Origin: Streptomyces tailanensis
GTDB lineage: Bacteria > Actinomycetota > Actinomycetes > Streptomycetales > Streptomycetaceae
DNA length: 64,000 bases
Direction: 5' to 3'
Assembly: GCF_008386495.1 (NCBI RefSeq)
Contig: NZ_VTHJ01000013.1
Location: 1-64,000 of the forward strand
How positions within the stretch are numbered: position 1 is the stretch's first letter; each line of letters starts with the position of its first letter. A program made the position numbers and the translations under genes. Below, piece after piece: positions 53,800 through 64,000 of this stretch. Under the pieces are notes generated by a model, which saw nothing but the letters and a program-made list of their open reading frames with translations, was not told where the DNA came from and did not search any database.

Positions 53800-54798
53800 T
53801 CAGTCCCAGGAACCCCGGGCCGGAGGCAGCGCCCCCACCTCCGCCAAGTCCTCGGCGGTCAGGCGCAGCGCGGCGCCACCGGCGTTCTCCGCCGCCCAGC
53901 GCTCGTGCTTCGTACCGGGGACCGGGACCACATGGGGACCCTGGGAGAGGAGCCAGGCGAGGGCGATCTGGGCCGGGGTCACAGCCTCCCCGTGCCGGGC
54001 CGCGACGCGGCGGAGGCCGGCGACGATGGGCTGGTTGGCGGCCATCATCTCGGCGGTGAAGCGGGGGTGGCGGGCGCGGATGTCGTCCGGTTCGAAGCCC
54101 TCGCCGGGGGTGAGGGTGCCGGTGAGGAACCCGTTGCCGAGGGGCATGGCGGCGAGGAAGCCGATGCCGCGGGCCGCGCACCAGGGGAGGAGCGAGGCGA
54201 GGGCCTCGCGCGACCAGACCGACAGCTCCGCCTGTACCGCGCTCACGGGGAACACCTGCTGAACCCGCCGGAGACAGCGGAGCGTCGCGTCGTACATGCC
54301 CGCCCCCGGCCTGCGGCCCGCCCGCGCCCCCACCGCGCACAGGCCCAACGACCGTACCTTTCCGGCCTGTACGAGCTCCGCCATCGCGCCCCACGTCTCC
54401 TCGACGGGGACCTCGGGGTCCACGCGGTGCAGCTGGTAGAGGTCGATGACGTCGGTCTGCAGACGCCGCAGCGAGGCGTCGCACGCGCGCTTCACATAGC
54501 CGGGGCGGCCATTGGCCACGATGTGCTGCTCGCCCACCAGGAGGCCCACCTTCGTGGAGACGAAGGCCTCCCGGCGACGCTCCTTCAGCACCCGGCCCAC
54601 CAGCAGTTCGTTGGTGAAGGGGCCGTACATGTCGGCCGTGTCCAGCAGCGTGGTGCCGAGGTCGAGCGCCCGGTGCACCGCCCGCACCGACTCGTCGCCC
54701 CGCTGCCGTGACCCGGTGTACGCCCAGTTCATCGGCATGCATCCGAGTCCGACGGCCCCCACTTCGAGCGTCGCCGCGCCGATCGTCCTGCGCTCCAC
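53800..54798 (-). CDS. Aldo/keto reductase
   Basis: 332 residues. The TIM-barrel family motifs are GLGCMPMNWAYTGSRQRGDE, then TLLDTADMYGPFTNELLVGR with catalytic Asp and Tyr, the Lys in AFVSTKVGLL, the His in LYQLHRVDPEVPVEETWG, and the NADPH-binding end VPVPGTKHERWAAENAGGA. It should reduce aldehydes or ketones with NADPH; the substrate is unknown. It starts at a GTG with GAGGG upstream and is divergent (74 bp) from the 2-hydroxyacid dehydrogenase gene, with which it may share control. Confidence 0.92.
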   Translation of the reverse strand: MERRTIGAATLEVGAVGLGCMPMNWAYTGSRQRGDESVRAVHRALDLGTTLLDTADMYGPFTNELLVGRVLKERRREAFVSTKVGLLVGEQHIVANGRPGYVKRACDASLRRLQTDVIDLYQLHRVDPEVPVEETWGAMAELVQAGKVRSLGLCAVGARAGRRPGAGMYDATLRCLRRVQQVFPVSAVQAELSVWSREALASLLPWCAARGIGFLAAMPLGNGFLTGTLTPGEGFEPDDIRARHPRFTAEMMAANQPIVAGLRRVAARHGEAVTPAQIALAWLLSQGPHVVPVPGTKHERWAAENAGGAALRLTAEDLAEVGALPPARGSWD

Positions 54799-54872
54799 CT
54801 GGTCGTGACCCTCCCTCTCCTGGCCCCCAACCTAACCTCTGCCGTCCCGGCCACCTGACATAGCCTCCGCAC

Positions 54873-55850
<978 letters not shown>

Positions 55851-55982
55851 TCCACTTCGGGCACCCTCCGCATTCCGACGGAAGCGGTACGTGCTCGTAT
55901 TGCCGCAGATGGTCACGGAGCGTAGAGGGGCTATGTCCCTGAGTGACGAGACTGGTGTATCGTCCCCGACAGGGGCTGCGCC

Positions 55983-58900
55983 GTGCACCGTTCGGCGGCC
56001 GGGGACGGACTTGAGACTGCGAGGGGGGCGACGGGCGATGCACGGCCTATGGACGAACGATCCGACGCGGCGGAGCCGACGGCTGCGGCCCTGGCGAACT
56101 GTGACGCGCAGAGACCCGCACGGGAGTCACGGCGTCCACAGTGGTCACGGTGGTCACGGTCATCACCGCAGGCACAGCAGCCGCCGGAAACACATCCATC
56201 CGACGCACCGGGACCAGCGGGGCACGGGAACGGCGCTCACCTGGGAGTCCCGGTGAGCCCCCGCCCGTCCGCCCCCACGCTGAGCCCCGCGCCCAGGGTG
56301 ACCGAGCCGCTGCCGGGCGCGTCGCTGCCCGGCGGGCCGCCGTCCGACCGCGGTGGAGCGGGCCTGCGGATGCAGCTCGTGCTGGCCCTGGTGTGCGCGG
56401 CCTACGCCTTCGGTGCCGCGCTCGGCTGGGGCAATGAGCAAGTCGCCCTTGTTATGGGCGACTTCGGGCTCGCCGCCGCCGCGGCCGCAGCCGCCGTCTC
56501 CTGCTTCTGCTACGCGCGCAGCCGCCGCAGCCGCTTTCGACCCGCCTGGCTGCTGTTCGCGCTGTCATCCCTGATGGCGGCGCTCGGCAACGGCGTCTGG
56601 GGCTGGTACGAGGTCGTCCTGCAGCGCGACGTACCCGATCCGAGCTACGCCGACCTGTTCTTCCTCTGCTTCGCGCCCCCCGCCATCGTCGGGCTGCTGG
56701 TGCTGGCCAAGAGGCCCGTCACCAAGGCCGGCTGGGTCTGCCTGGCGCTGGACTCGTGGCTCATCGGTGGCTCCCTGGTCACCCTCTCCTGGAGCCTCGC
56801 GCTGGCCCAGACCGCCCGGCTCGACGGCTCGAACACCGCGCACACCGCGCTCTCACTGGCCTACCCGCTGCTTGACATCGCTCTGGTCAGCATGGTGTTG
56901 GCGCTGCACTTCCGCCGTACGTCGATGCACCGCTCCGCGGTGAACACCGTGATCGGCGCCCTCGCGCTCACCGTGATGTGCGACGCCCTGTTCACCTCGC
57001 CCCTGCTGCACAACAGCTACCGATCCGGCCAGCTCCTCGACGCAGGCTGGTTCGCGGGCTCCCTGCTCCTCGCCTACGCCCCCTGGGCCGGCCGGCGGCA
57101 CGGCAGCCGGCCCGAGGACGACACCCACGCGCGCGTGGTGCACGAGCACAACCCGGGGCAGCGCCCCGACGGCTCACAGGGAGGGCACGTCCATGTGCTC
57201 CTCCAGGGAGGAGGTCACAGTCGGTATCCGGCCACCCGCCCCATCGCCGGTTCCCTGGCCGCACTCACTCCGTACCTGGCCGCCGCCGTCTGCACCCTGG
57301 GCATCCTCTACAACGTCCTCAGCGGCCGCAGCATCGACCGCGTGGTGCTCATCACCGCCTGCACGGTCGTGCTCGCCCTCGTCGCGCGCCAGGGCATCAT
57401 CCTCCTCGACAACATCACCCTCACCCAGGAACTGGCCCAGAAGGAGAACCACTTCCGCTCCCTGGTGCAGGGCTCCAGCGACGTCATCATGATCGCCGCG
57501 CCCAACGGCATCCTCCGCTACGTCAGCCCGGCCGCCGCCGGGGTCTACGGACGCCCGGCGGAGGAGCTCATGGGCAAGGAGCTGGCCTCGATCATCCACC
57601 CCGAGGACCTCGGCTGCGTGGTGCACGAGGTGCGCCGCTTCCTCGCCGCCAGCCCCGCCGAGGAGCCCACCACCCGCATCGAGTGCCGCTTCAAGTCCGG
57701 CGACGGCGGCTGGCTGAACGTGGAGTCCACGGTCAACAGGCACCACGGCGGCCTCATCTTCAACAGCCGGGACGTGACCGAAAGGGTGCGCCTGCAGGCC
57801 CAGCTCCAGCACAACGCCGAGCACGACCCGCTCACCGACCTGCCCAACCGCGCCCTGTTCACCAAGCGCGTCCAACAGGCGCTCTCCGGCCGCCGCGCCT
57901 CCGACCGCGGCATCGCCCTGCGCAACACGGCGGTCCTCTTCATCGACCTCGACGGCTTCAAGGCCGTCAACGACACCATCGGGCACCAGGCCGGGGACGA
58001 ACTGCTCGTCCAGGCCGCCCGCAGACTCCACGAAGCCGTCCGGCAGGGGGACACCGCCGCCCGCCTCGGCGGCGACGAGTTCGCGGCCCTCATCGTCGGC
58101 GACGGCTCCCGCGACCGGGCAGCCCGCGAACAGCACATCTTCGAGCTCGCCGACCGCCTCCGGATCACCCTCTCGCAGCCCTACAACATCGACGGAAACG
58201 ACGTCCGGGTGGCCGCCTCCATCGGCGTCGCCTTCGCCGAGCCGGGCCTCGGCGCGGGCGAGCTGCTGCGCAACGCCGATCTCGCCATGTACCGCGCCAA
58301 GGCGTCCGGCAAGGGCCGCGTCGAGCTGTACAAGCCACAGATGCAGCAGGATGTCGTACGCAAGGCCGAGCTGGCCACCCGGCTGCGGGCCGCGCTGCAC
58401 GACGGTGAGTTCCTGCTGCTGAACCAGCCCGTGGTCGAGCTGGAGACCGGCCGGATCTCGTCGGTCGCGACCGCGGCCCGCTGGCGCTCCTCCCAGGGGG
58501 TGCTGTTCACGCCCGCCGAGTTCCTGCGGGTCTCCGAGGACAGCGACAAGACCGCCGAGCTGGGCCGCTGGATGCTGGAGCAGGCCGTCGAGCAGGCCGC
58601 AGACCGCCTCACGGTCGGCCTGGGCGTACCGGTGTCCGTCCGGATGAGCGCCCGGCGCCTGCTGGACCGCTCACTGCCCCCGGGTTCCCTGGAGGCCCTC
58701 CTGACGCGCCACGGGCTGCCCTCCGGCTCCCTCGTCATCGAACTGTCCGACACCGAGCTGAAGGGCTCCCTGGACGATCTGGAGCGCCGGCTGAACCACC
58801 TCCGGCGCCTCGGCGTCCGGGTTGCCCTGGACGGCTTCGGCAGCGGCCACGCGGCGATCACGGCGCTGCGCCGCCTCCCCGTCGACGTACTCAAACTGGA

Positions 58901-59321
58901 CCGGGGTCTCGTCGAAGGGGTCGTGGAGTCCACGCGGCTGCACAAGATCACCAGTGGGCTGCTGCGCATCGCCAACGACCTCGGTCTGGAGTCCGTCGCC
59001 GACGGCGTGGATCTGCCCGAGCAGGTCATCGCCCTGCGCGCGATGGGCTGCACCCACGGCCAGGGCGCGGCCTTCTCCGGACCGCAGGACGAGTACCGGC
59101 TGCGCCGGGCCCTGTCCGCGGGGTACTACCCGGTGCCCGTCGCGCCGGCGGAACCCGCGTTCGCGGGCGGCGGGAGAGAACCGGAGGGGCACCGACTATT
59201 GCTTCCGGGAGGTGAGCGAGCAATCGGGGGCGCAGGGGTGTACACAAGTGGTGTAACCGCTGTCTACGGAGGCGGAAGTGCCCTTCGCTCACATAATGAG
59301 ACTCCTGTCCCACCCACTTGA
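55983..59321 (+). CDS. Membrane PAS-GGDEF-EAL protein with degenerate EAL domain
   Basis: 1112 residues. A disordered N-terminus (about 1-125) precedes roughly eight to ten hydrophobic helices (about 128-480). A PAS domain follows (NHFRSLVQGSSDVIMIAAPN, about 488-610). The GGDEF domain has an intact active site (RLGGDEFAAL, about 696) and an intact inhibitory site RQGD five residues before it. The EAL region is degenerate: EALxRW reads VATAARWRS, the Asn segment reads VRMSARR, DDFGTG reads LDGFGSG, and AEGVE reads ADGVD. It probably makes c-di-GMP and uses the dead EAL for binding. The start is uncertain: GTG 55983, or ATG 56049. Confidence 0.9.
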   Translation: MHRSAAGDGLETARGATGDARPMDERSDAAEPTAAALANCDAQRPARESRRPQWSRWSRSSPQAQQPPETHPSDAPGPAGHGNGAHLGVPVSPRPSAPTLSPAPRVTEPLPGASLPGGPPSDRGGAGLRMQLVLALVCAAYAFGAALGWGNEQVALVMGDFGLAAAAAAAAVSCFCYARSRRSRFRPAWLLFALSSLMAALGNGVWGWYEVVLQRDVPDPSYADLFFLCFAPPAIVGLLVLAKRPVTKAGWVCLALDSWLIGGSLVTLSWSLALAQTARLDGSNTAHTALSLAYPLLDIALVSMVLALHFRRTSMHRSAVNTVIGALALTVMCDALFTSPLLHNSYRSGQLLDAGWFAGSLLLAYAPWAGRRHGSRPEDDTHARVVHEHNPGQRPDGSQGGHVHVLLQGGGHSRYPATRPIAGSLAALTPYLAAAVCTLGILYNVLSGRSIDRVVLITACTVVLALVARQGIILLDNITLTQELAQKENHFRSLVQGSSDVIMIAAPNGILRYVSPAAAGVYGRPAEELMGKELASIIHPEDLGCVVHEVRRFLAASPAEEPTTRIECRFKSGDGGWLNVESTVNRHHGGLIFNSRDVTERVRLQAQLQHNAEHDPLTDLPNRALFTKRVQQALSGRRASDRGIALRNTAVLFIDLDGFKAVNDTIGHQAGDELLVQAARRLHEAVRQGDTAARLGGDEFAALIVGDGSRDRAAREQHIFELADRLRITLSQPYNIDGNDVRVAASIGVAFAEPGLGAGELLRNADLAMYRAKASGKGRVELYKPQMQQDVVRKAELATRLRAALHDGEFLLLNQPVVELETGRISSVATAARWRSSQGVLFTPAEFLRVSEDSDKTAELGRWMLEQAVEQAADRLTVGLGVPVSVRMSARRLLDRSLPPGSLEALLTRHGLPSGSLVIELSDTELKGSLDDLERRLNHLRRLGVRVALDGFGSGHAAITALRRLPVDVLKLDRGLVEGVVESTRLHKITSGLLRIANDLGLESVADGVDLPEQVIALRAMGCTHGQGAAFSGPQDEYRLRRALSAGYYPVPVAPAEPAFAGGGREPEGHRLLLPGGERAIGGAGVYTSGVTAVYGGGSALRSHNETPVPPT

Positions 59322-59347
59322 CATGCGGTGCGCGCCGGGGGGAGGGT
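59318..59347 (+). promoter_or_regulatory. Promoter of the ilvB leader
   Basis: A consensus -35 TTGACA (59318-59323) overlaps the stop of the previous gene. An 18-bp spacer leads to GAGGGT (59342-59347), a weak -10. The predicted start point, about 7 bp downstream, coincides with the ATG of the leader peptide, so that peptide would be translated from a leaderless transcript. Confidence 0.65.
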
Positions 59348-59354
59348 CAGTGCC

Positions 59355-59396
59355 ATGCGCACCCGAATTCTCGTACTTGGAAAGCGCGTCGGCTGA
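59355..59396 (+). CDS. ilvB leader peptide (branched-chain attenuator)
   Basis: A 13-residue peptide, MRTRILVLGKRVG, with consecutive Ile-Leu-Val-Leu codons ATT-CTC-GTA-CTT. Three of the four are codons rarely used in this genome. Stalling when branched-chain aminoacyl-tRNA is short would let the downstream RNA fold as an antiterminator. A classic terminator follows 57 bp later, before ilvB. It is too short for ordinary gene finding. Confidence 0.85.
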   Translation: MRTRILVLGKRVG

Positions 59397-59452
59397 AGCT
59401 GGGACCCACCGGACGATGTTCCGTCAATCCCCAGCGACCGTACCCGGCGCGC

Positions 59453-59489
59453 TCCCCTCGCTTGCCTCGTGGCAAGGAGGGGTTTTTTG
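59453..59489 (+). terminator. Attenuator terminator in the ilvB leader
   Basis: CCCCTCGCTTGCC-TCGT-GGCAAGGAGGGG is followed by TTTTTTG. The stem is 12 bp with one bulged G, with a real U-tract, rare in this genome. It lies between the leader peptide and ilvB, as expected for transcription attenuation. Confidence 0.88.
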
Positions 59490-59575
59490 TTGCACGGGCA
59501 CCAGTCAGACGCGAGCCGCACGCCGCCTGAACGCCGTAGAAACCCTCGCAAAACACCCTCAGCATCGAGAAGAGA

Positions 59576-61429
59576 ATGCCGATGACCGAGCAGGCCACCG
59601 GGGCCCACCATCCGCAGCCGCGGCCCCGATCCGGAGGACAGTCCACCCCCGTCGAGCACGTCACGGGTGCGCAGTCCCTCATCCGCTCGCTTGAGGAGGT
59701 CGGGGCCGAGACGGTATTCGGCATCCCCGGCGGTACGATCCTCCCGGCCTACGACCCGATGATGGACTCCACCAAGGTGCGCCACGTCCTGGTCCGGCAC
59801 GAGCAGGGCGCCGGCCACGCGGCCACCGGCTATGCGCAGGCCACCGGCAGGGTCGGCGTCTGCATGGCGACCTCGGGACCCGGCGCCACCAACCTGGTCA
59901 CACCGATCGCGGACGCGCACATGGACTCTGTGCCGCTGGTCGCGATCACCGGCCAGGTGGTGTCCAAGGCCATCGGCACGGACGCCTTCCAGGAGGCGGA
60001 CATCGTCGGCATCACGATGCCGATCACCAAGCACAGCTTCCTCGTCACCAAGCCCGAGGACATCCCGCGCGCCATCGCCCAGGCGTTCCACATCGCCTCC
60101 ACCGGTCGCCCCGGCCCGGTCCTGGTCGACATCCCCAAGGACATCCTGCAGGCACAGACGACCTTCAGCTGGCCGCCCGTCATGGACCTGCCCGGCTACC
60201 GCCCGGTGACCAAGCCGCACGCCAAGCAGATCCGCGAGGCCGCCAAGCTGATCAGCGCCGCCAAGCGGCCCATCCTGTACGTCGGCGGCGGCGTCCTGAA
60301 GGCCAAGGCCACCGCCGAGCTGAAGGTGCTCGCCGAGCTGACCGGGGCGCCCGTCACCACCACCCTGATGGCGCTCGGCGCGTTCCCCGACAGCCACCCG
60401 CAGCACCTGGGCATGCCCGGTATGCACGGCTCCGTGGCCGCCGTCACCGGACTGCAGAAGGCCGACCTGATCGTCGCCCTCGGCGCCCGCTTCGACGACC
60501 GCGTCACCGGCAAGCTGGACAGCTTCGCCCCGCACGCCAAAATCGTCCACGCGGACATCGACCCGGCGGAGATCGGCAAGAACCGCGCCGCCGACGTGCC
60601 GATCGTCGGTGACGCCCGCGAGGTCATCGCCGACCTGATCCAGGCCGTGCAGAAGGAGCACAGCGAGGGCAACCCGGGCGACTGCACCGCCTGGTGGAAG
60701 GACCTCGACCGCTGGCGCGAGACGTACCCGCTCGGCTACGACCAGCCCGCCGACGGCTCGCTCTCCCCGCAAGCCGTCATCGAGCGCATCGGACAGCTCG
60801 CCCCCGAGGGCACGATCTTCACCGCGGGCGTCGGCCAGCACCAGATGTGGGCCGCCCACTTCATCCAGTACGACAGGCCCGCCACCTGGCTGAACTCCGG
60901 CGGAGCCGGAACGATGGGATACGCGGTCCCGGCCGCGATGGGCGCCAAGGCCGGCGCCCCGGACAAGACCGTCTGGGCGATCGACGGCGACGGCTGTTTC
61001 CAGATGACCAACCAGGAGCTCACCACCTGCGCCCTGAACAACATCCCGATCAAGGTCGCCGTCATCAACAACGGCGCCCTCGGGATGGTCCGCCAGTGGC
61101 AGACCCTGTTCTACAACCAGCGCTACTCCAACACGGTGCTGCACTCCGGACCCGACGACGTCAACCCGGAGGCCAGGGGCACCCGCGTCCCCGACTTCGT
61201 GAAGCTGTCGGAGGCCATGGGCTGCTACGCGATCCGCTGTGAGCGCCCGGAGGACCTCGACAAGGCCATCGAAGAGGCGAACTCGATCAACGACCGCCCG
61301 GTCGTCATCGACTTCATCGTCCACGAGGACGCGATGGTGTGGCCGATGGTCGCCGCCGGCACCTCCAACGACGAGATCATGGCCGCTCGGGACGTCCGCC
61401 CCGACTTCGGCGACAACGAAGACGACTGA
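59576..61429 (+). CDS. ilvB: Acetolactate synthase, large (catalytic) subunit
   Basis: 617 residues. A ThDP- and FAD-dependent enzyme joining two pyruvates (valine/leucine) or pyruvate with 2-ketobutyrate (isoleucine). The catalytic Glu lies in [20 protein letters not shown], and the ThDP-binding motif is [20 protein letters not shown] with [12 protein letters not shown]. The N-terminus is about 35 residues longer than the core (Pro/Arg-rich), usual in streptomycetes. Starts at 59576 or 59582 are both possible. It is controlled by the attenuator upstream; ilvN follows 26 bp later. Confidence 0.97.
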   Translation: MPMTEQATGAHHPQPRPRSGGQSTPVEHVTGAQSLIRSLEEVGAETVFGIPGGTILPAYDPMMDSTKVRHVLVRHEQGAGHAATGYAQATGRVGVCMATSGPGATNLVTPIADAHMDSVPLVAITGQVVSKAIGTDAFQEADIVGITMPITKHSFLVTKPEDIPRAIAQAFHIASTGRPGPVLVDIPKDILQAQTTFSWPPVMDLPGYRPVTKPHAKQIREAAKLISAAKRPILYVGGGVLKAKATAELKVLAELTGAPVTTTLMALGAFPDSHPQHLGMPGMHGSVAAVTGLQKADLIVALGARFDDRVTGKLDSFAPHAKIVHADIDPAEIGKNRAADVPIVGDAREVIADLIQAVQKEHSEGNPGDCTAWWKDLDRWRETYPLGYDQPADGSLSPQAVIERIGQLAPEGTIFTAGVGQHQMWAAHFIQYDRPATWLNSGGAGTMGYAVPAAMGAKAGAPDKTVWAIDGDGCFQMTNQELTTCALNNIPIKVAVINNGALGMVRQWQTLFYNQRYSNTVLHSGPDDVNPEARGTRVPDFVKLSEAMGCYAIRCERPEDLDKAIEEANSINDRPVVIDFIVHEDAMVWPMVAAGTSNDEIMAARDVRPDFGDNEDD

Positions 61430-61455
61430 GAGCACCAGGAAGAGGTACGACCCCC

Positions 61456-63136
<1,681 letters not shown>

Positions 63137-63142
63137 TCTGAG

Positions 63143-63194
63143 AGGCCGGCCATGGCGGGGTTCACCCGGAGCCATGGCCGGCCTTGTTTTCCCC
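63143..63194 (+). terminator. Hairpin terminator after ilvC
   Basis: AGGCCGGCCATGGC and GCCATGGCCGGCCT are perfect 14-bp arms around a 14-nt loop, followed by TGTTTTCCCC. Confidence 0.85.
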
Positions 63195-63312
63195 TTCGGG
63201 TGATCCTTCCGTAGCGGCGTGAGGCGACGCCCTCGGCGCCACTACACTGCCGTACTACATACGCGTCAGGCCCACAGCGTCGTGCGTCTTCCACGCGGCC
63301 CAGCGACACCGA

Positions 63313-63477
63313 AGATTTGCGGGTACGCCCCCGCGCCGCCCGGCACGCACTCTCGCCACACCGGCCAAAGGCCCAAGTAGCTCCGCTACGAGAGCCTTCG
63401 TCCGGCACACCGAGAGCACGCACCGGCTGAGACATCAGCCGCTGCCGCGGCGGGCGCGGGAACGCACCCGCAAATCT
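63313..63477 (+). promoter_or_regulatory. Long-range inverted repeat in the ilvC-serA intergenic region
   Basis: AGATTTGCGGGT (63313-63324) and ACCCGCAAATCT (63466-63477) are perfect 12-bp complements enclosing 141 nt. The pairing extends after a mismatch (ACG/CGC). The enclosed sequence has smaller complementary blocks such as CTCCGCTACGAGAG. It lies 75 bp before the serA start, so it could be the closing stem of a structured 5' leader RNA. The stretch 63195-63551 holds no gene I can support. Confidence 0.5.
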
Positions 63478-63551
63478 CCGGCGCCGCTCCCCCTCCACCG
63501 CCTGCGGCCGTCGGGACGGCCGTCCGCAGCATTGGACTTGTGAGGACTCAC

Positions 63552-64000
63552 GTGAGCTCGAAACCAGTCGTACTGATCGCTGAAGAGCTGTCGCCCGCCA
63601 CCGTGGACGCGCTCGGGCCGGACTTCGAGATCCGGCAGTGCAACGGAGCGGACCGAGCCGAACTGCTCCCGGCCATCGCCGACGTCGACGCGATCCTGAT
63701 CCGCTCGGCCACCAAGGTCGACGCCGAGGCGGTCGCCGCCGCGAAGAAGCTGAAGGTCGTCGCACGTGCCGGCGTCGGCCTGGACAACGTGGACGTCTCC
63801 GCCGCCACCAAGGCCGGCGTGATGGTCGTCAACGCCCCCACCTCGAACATCGTGACCGCCGCCGAGCTGGCCTGCGGTCTCATCCTCGCCACCGCGCGCC
63901 ACATCCCGCAGGCGAACACCGCGCTGAAGAACGGCGAGTGGAAGCGCAGCAAGTACACGGGCGTGGAGCTGGCCGAGAAGACCCTCGGCGTCGTGGGCCT
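63552..64000 (+). CDS. serA: D-3-phosphoglycerate dehydrogenase (N-terminal part; cut by window edge)
   Basis: The first 149 residues of SerA, the first step of serine synthesis (oxidation of 3-phosphoglycerate). VVLIAEELSPATVDALGPDF opens the substrate-binding domain. ILIRSATKVDAEAVAAAKKL and VVARAGVGLDNVDVSAATKA are family hallmarks, then VNAPTSNIVTAAELACGLIL. The last visible residues (EKTLGVVGL) start the NAD-binding domain. GTG start with GAGGA upstream. The C-terminal ACT domain that senses serine is outside the window. Confidence 0.95.
   Translation, partial: MSSKPVVLIAEELSPATVDALGPDFEIRQCNGADRAELLPAIADVDAILIRSATKVDAEAVAAAKKLKVVARAGVGLDNVDVSAATKAGVMVVNAPTSNIVTAAELACGLILATARHIPQANTALKNGEWKRSKYTGVELAEKTLGVVG

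Noticed and set aside
59264..61435. A 723-codon minus-strand frame opposite ilvB
   Set aside because: Shadow of the acetolactate synthase gene with no recognisable motif; it would also run through the attenuator.

Overview
The window looks like chromosomal DNA from a Streptomyces or a very close relative. It is about 70% G+C with strong third-position G/C bias and many GTG starts, and stop/start overlaps of the GTGA type recur. It also carries streptomycete-type families: a DUF397/DUF5753 WhiJ-like locus, DUF6191, DUF4190, a CU044_5270-type sigma partner, a LuxR regulator with a large ATPase domain, and an SseB pair. The gene order (sda/gly/gcv, peptide ABC importer, mnmA, ligA, GGDEF-EAL protein, gatCAB, second GGDEF-EAL protein, ilvBNC, serA) matches a core-chromosome arrangement I know from this genus. 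I see no tRNA, rRNA, CRISPR, prophage or biosynthetic cluster.

Layout. 0.5-3.0 kb: an ECF sigma factor with its membrane partner, then a TetR regulator behind a tandem-repeat operator. 3.3-8.0 kb (minus strand): gcvT-gcvH-glyA-sdaA behind a tandem glycine riboswitch, a glycine-to-serine-to-pyruvate route. 8.2-10.8 kb: a P-loop protein and two SseB-like proteins. 11.8-17.9 kb: a complete dipeptide/oligopeptide ABC importer in five genes. 18-23 kb: small regulators, a TRIC-type channel, a thioesterase and a PSGA-repeat lipoprotein. 23.4-30 kb: cysteine desulfurase and mnmA, which together supply tRNA 2-thiolation, separated by a frameshifted Tat-exported multicopper oxidase, a secreted peptidase and an amidase. 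30.0-31.9 kb: an accessory patch with a decayed WhiJ-like locus, a frameshifted XRE regulator, a perfect 26-bp-stem hairpin and a SeqA-N-like/RAMA protein that may read modified DNA.

32-38 kb: DUF427, methyltransferase, LOG and SDR genes, a short MetE-like protein and ligA. 38.3-40.6 kb: a GGDEF-EAL protein with both active sites intact. 41.1-44.7 kb: gatC-gatA-small membrane protein-gatB. 45-53 kb: MMPL exporter, GNAT enzyme, membrane protein, LuxR-type ATPase regulator and a PQQ-type sugar dehydrogenase lipoprotein. 53.8-59.3 kb: two oxidoreductases and a PAS-GGDEF-EAL protein whose EAL half looks dead. 59.3-64 kb: ilvB-ilvN-ilvC behind a branched-chain amino acid attenuator with a 13-residue leader peptide, then serA, cut by the window edge.

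The most unusual structure is a family of composite nested palindromes of about 245-375 bp, with three large copies (34.5, 40.65 and 53.4 kb). Each starts within about 15 bp of the stop codon of the gene before it, and solitary modules occur elsewhere. Other points worth a second look are the 30-32 kb patch, the paired c-di-GMP proteins, the long-range inverted repeat upstream of serA and the broken multicopper oxidase. All family calls come from reading the sequence; no database search was run.
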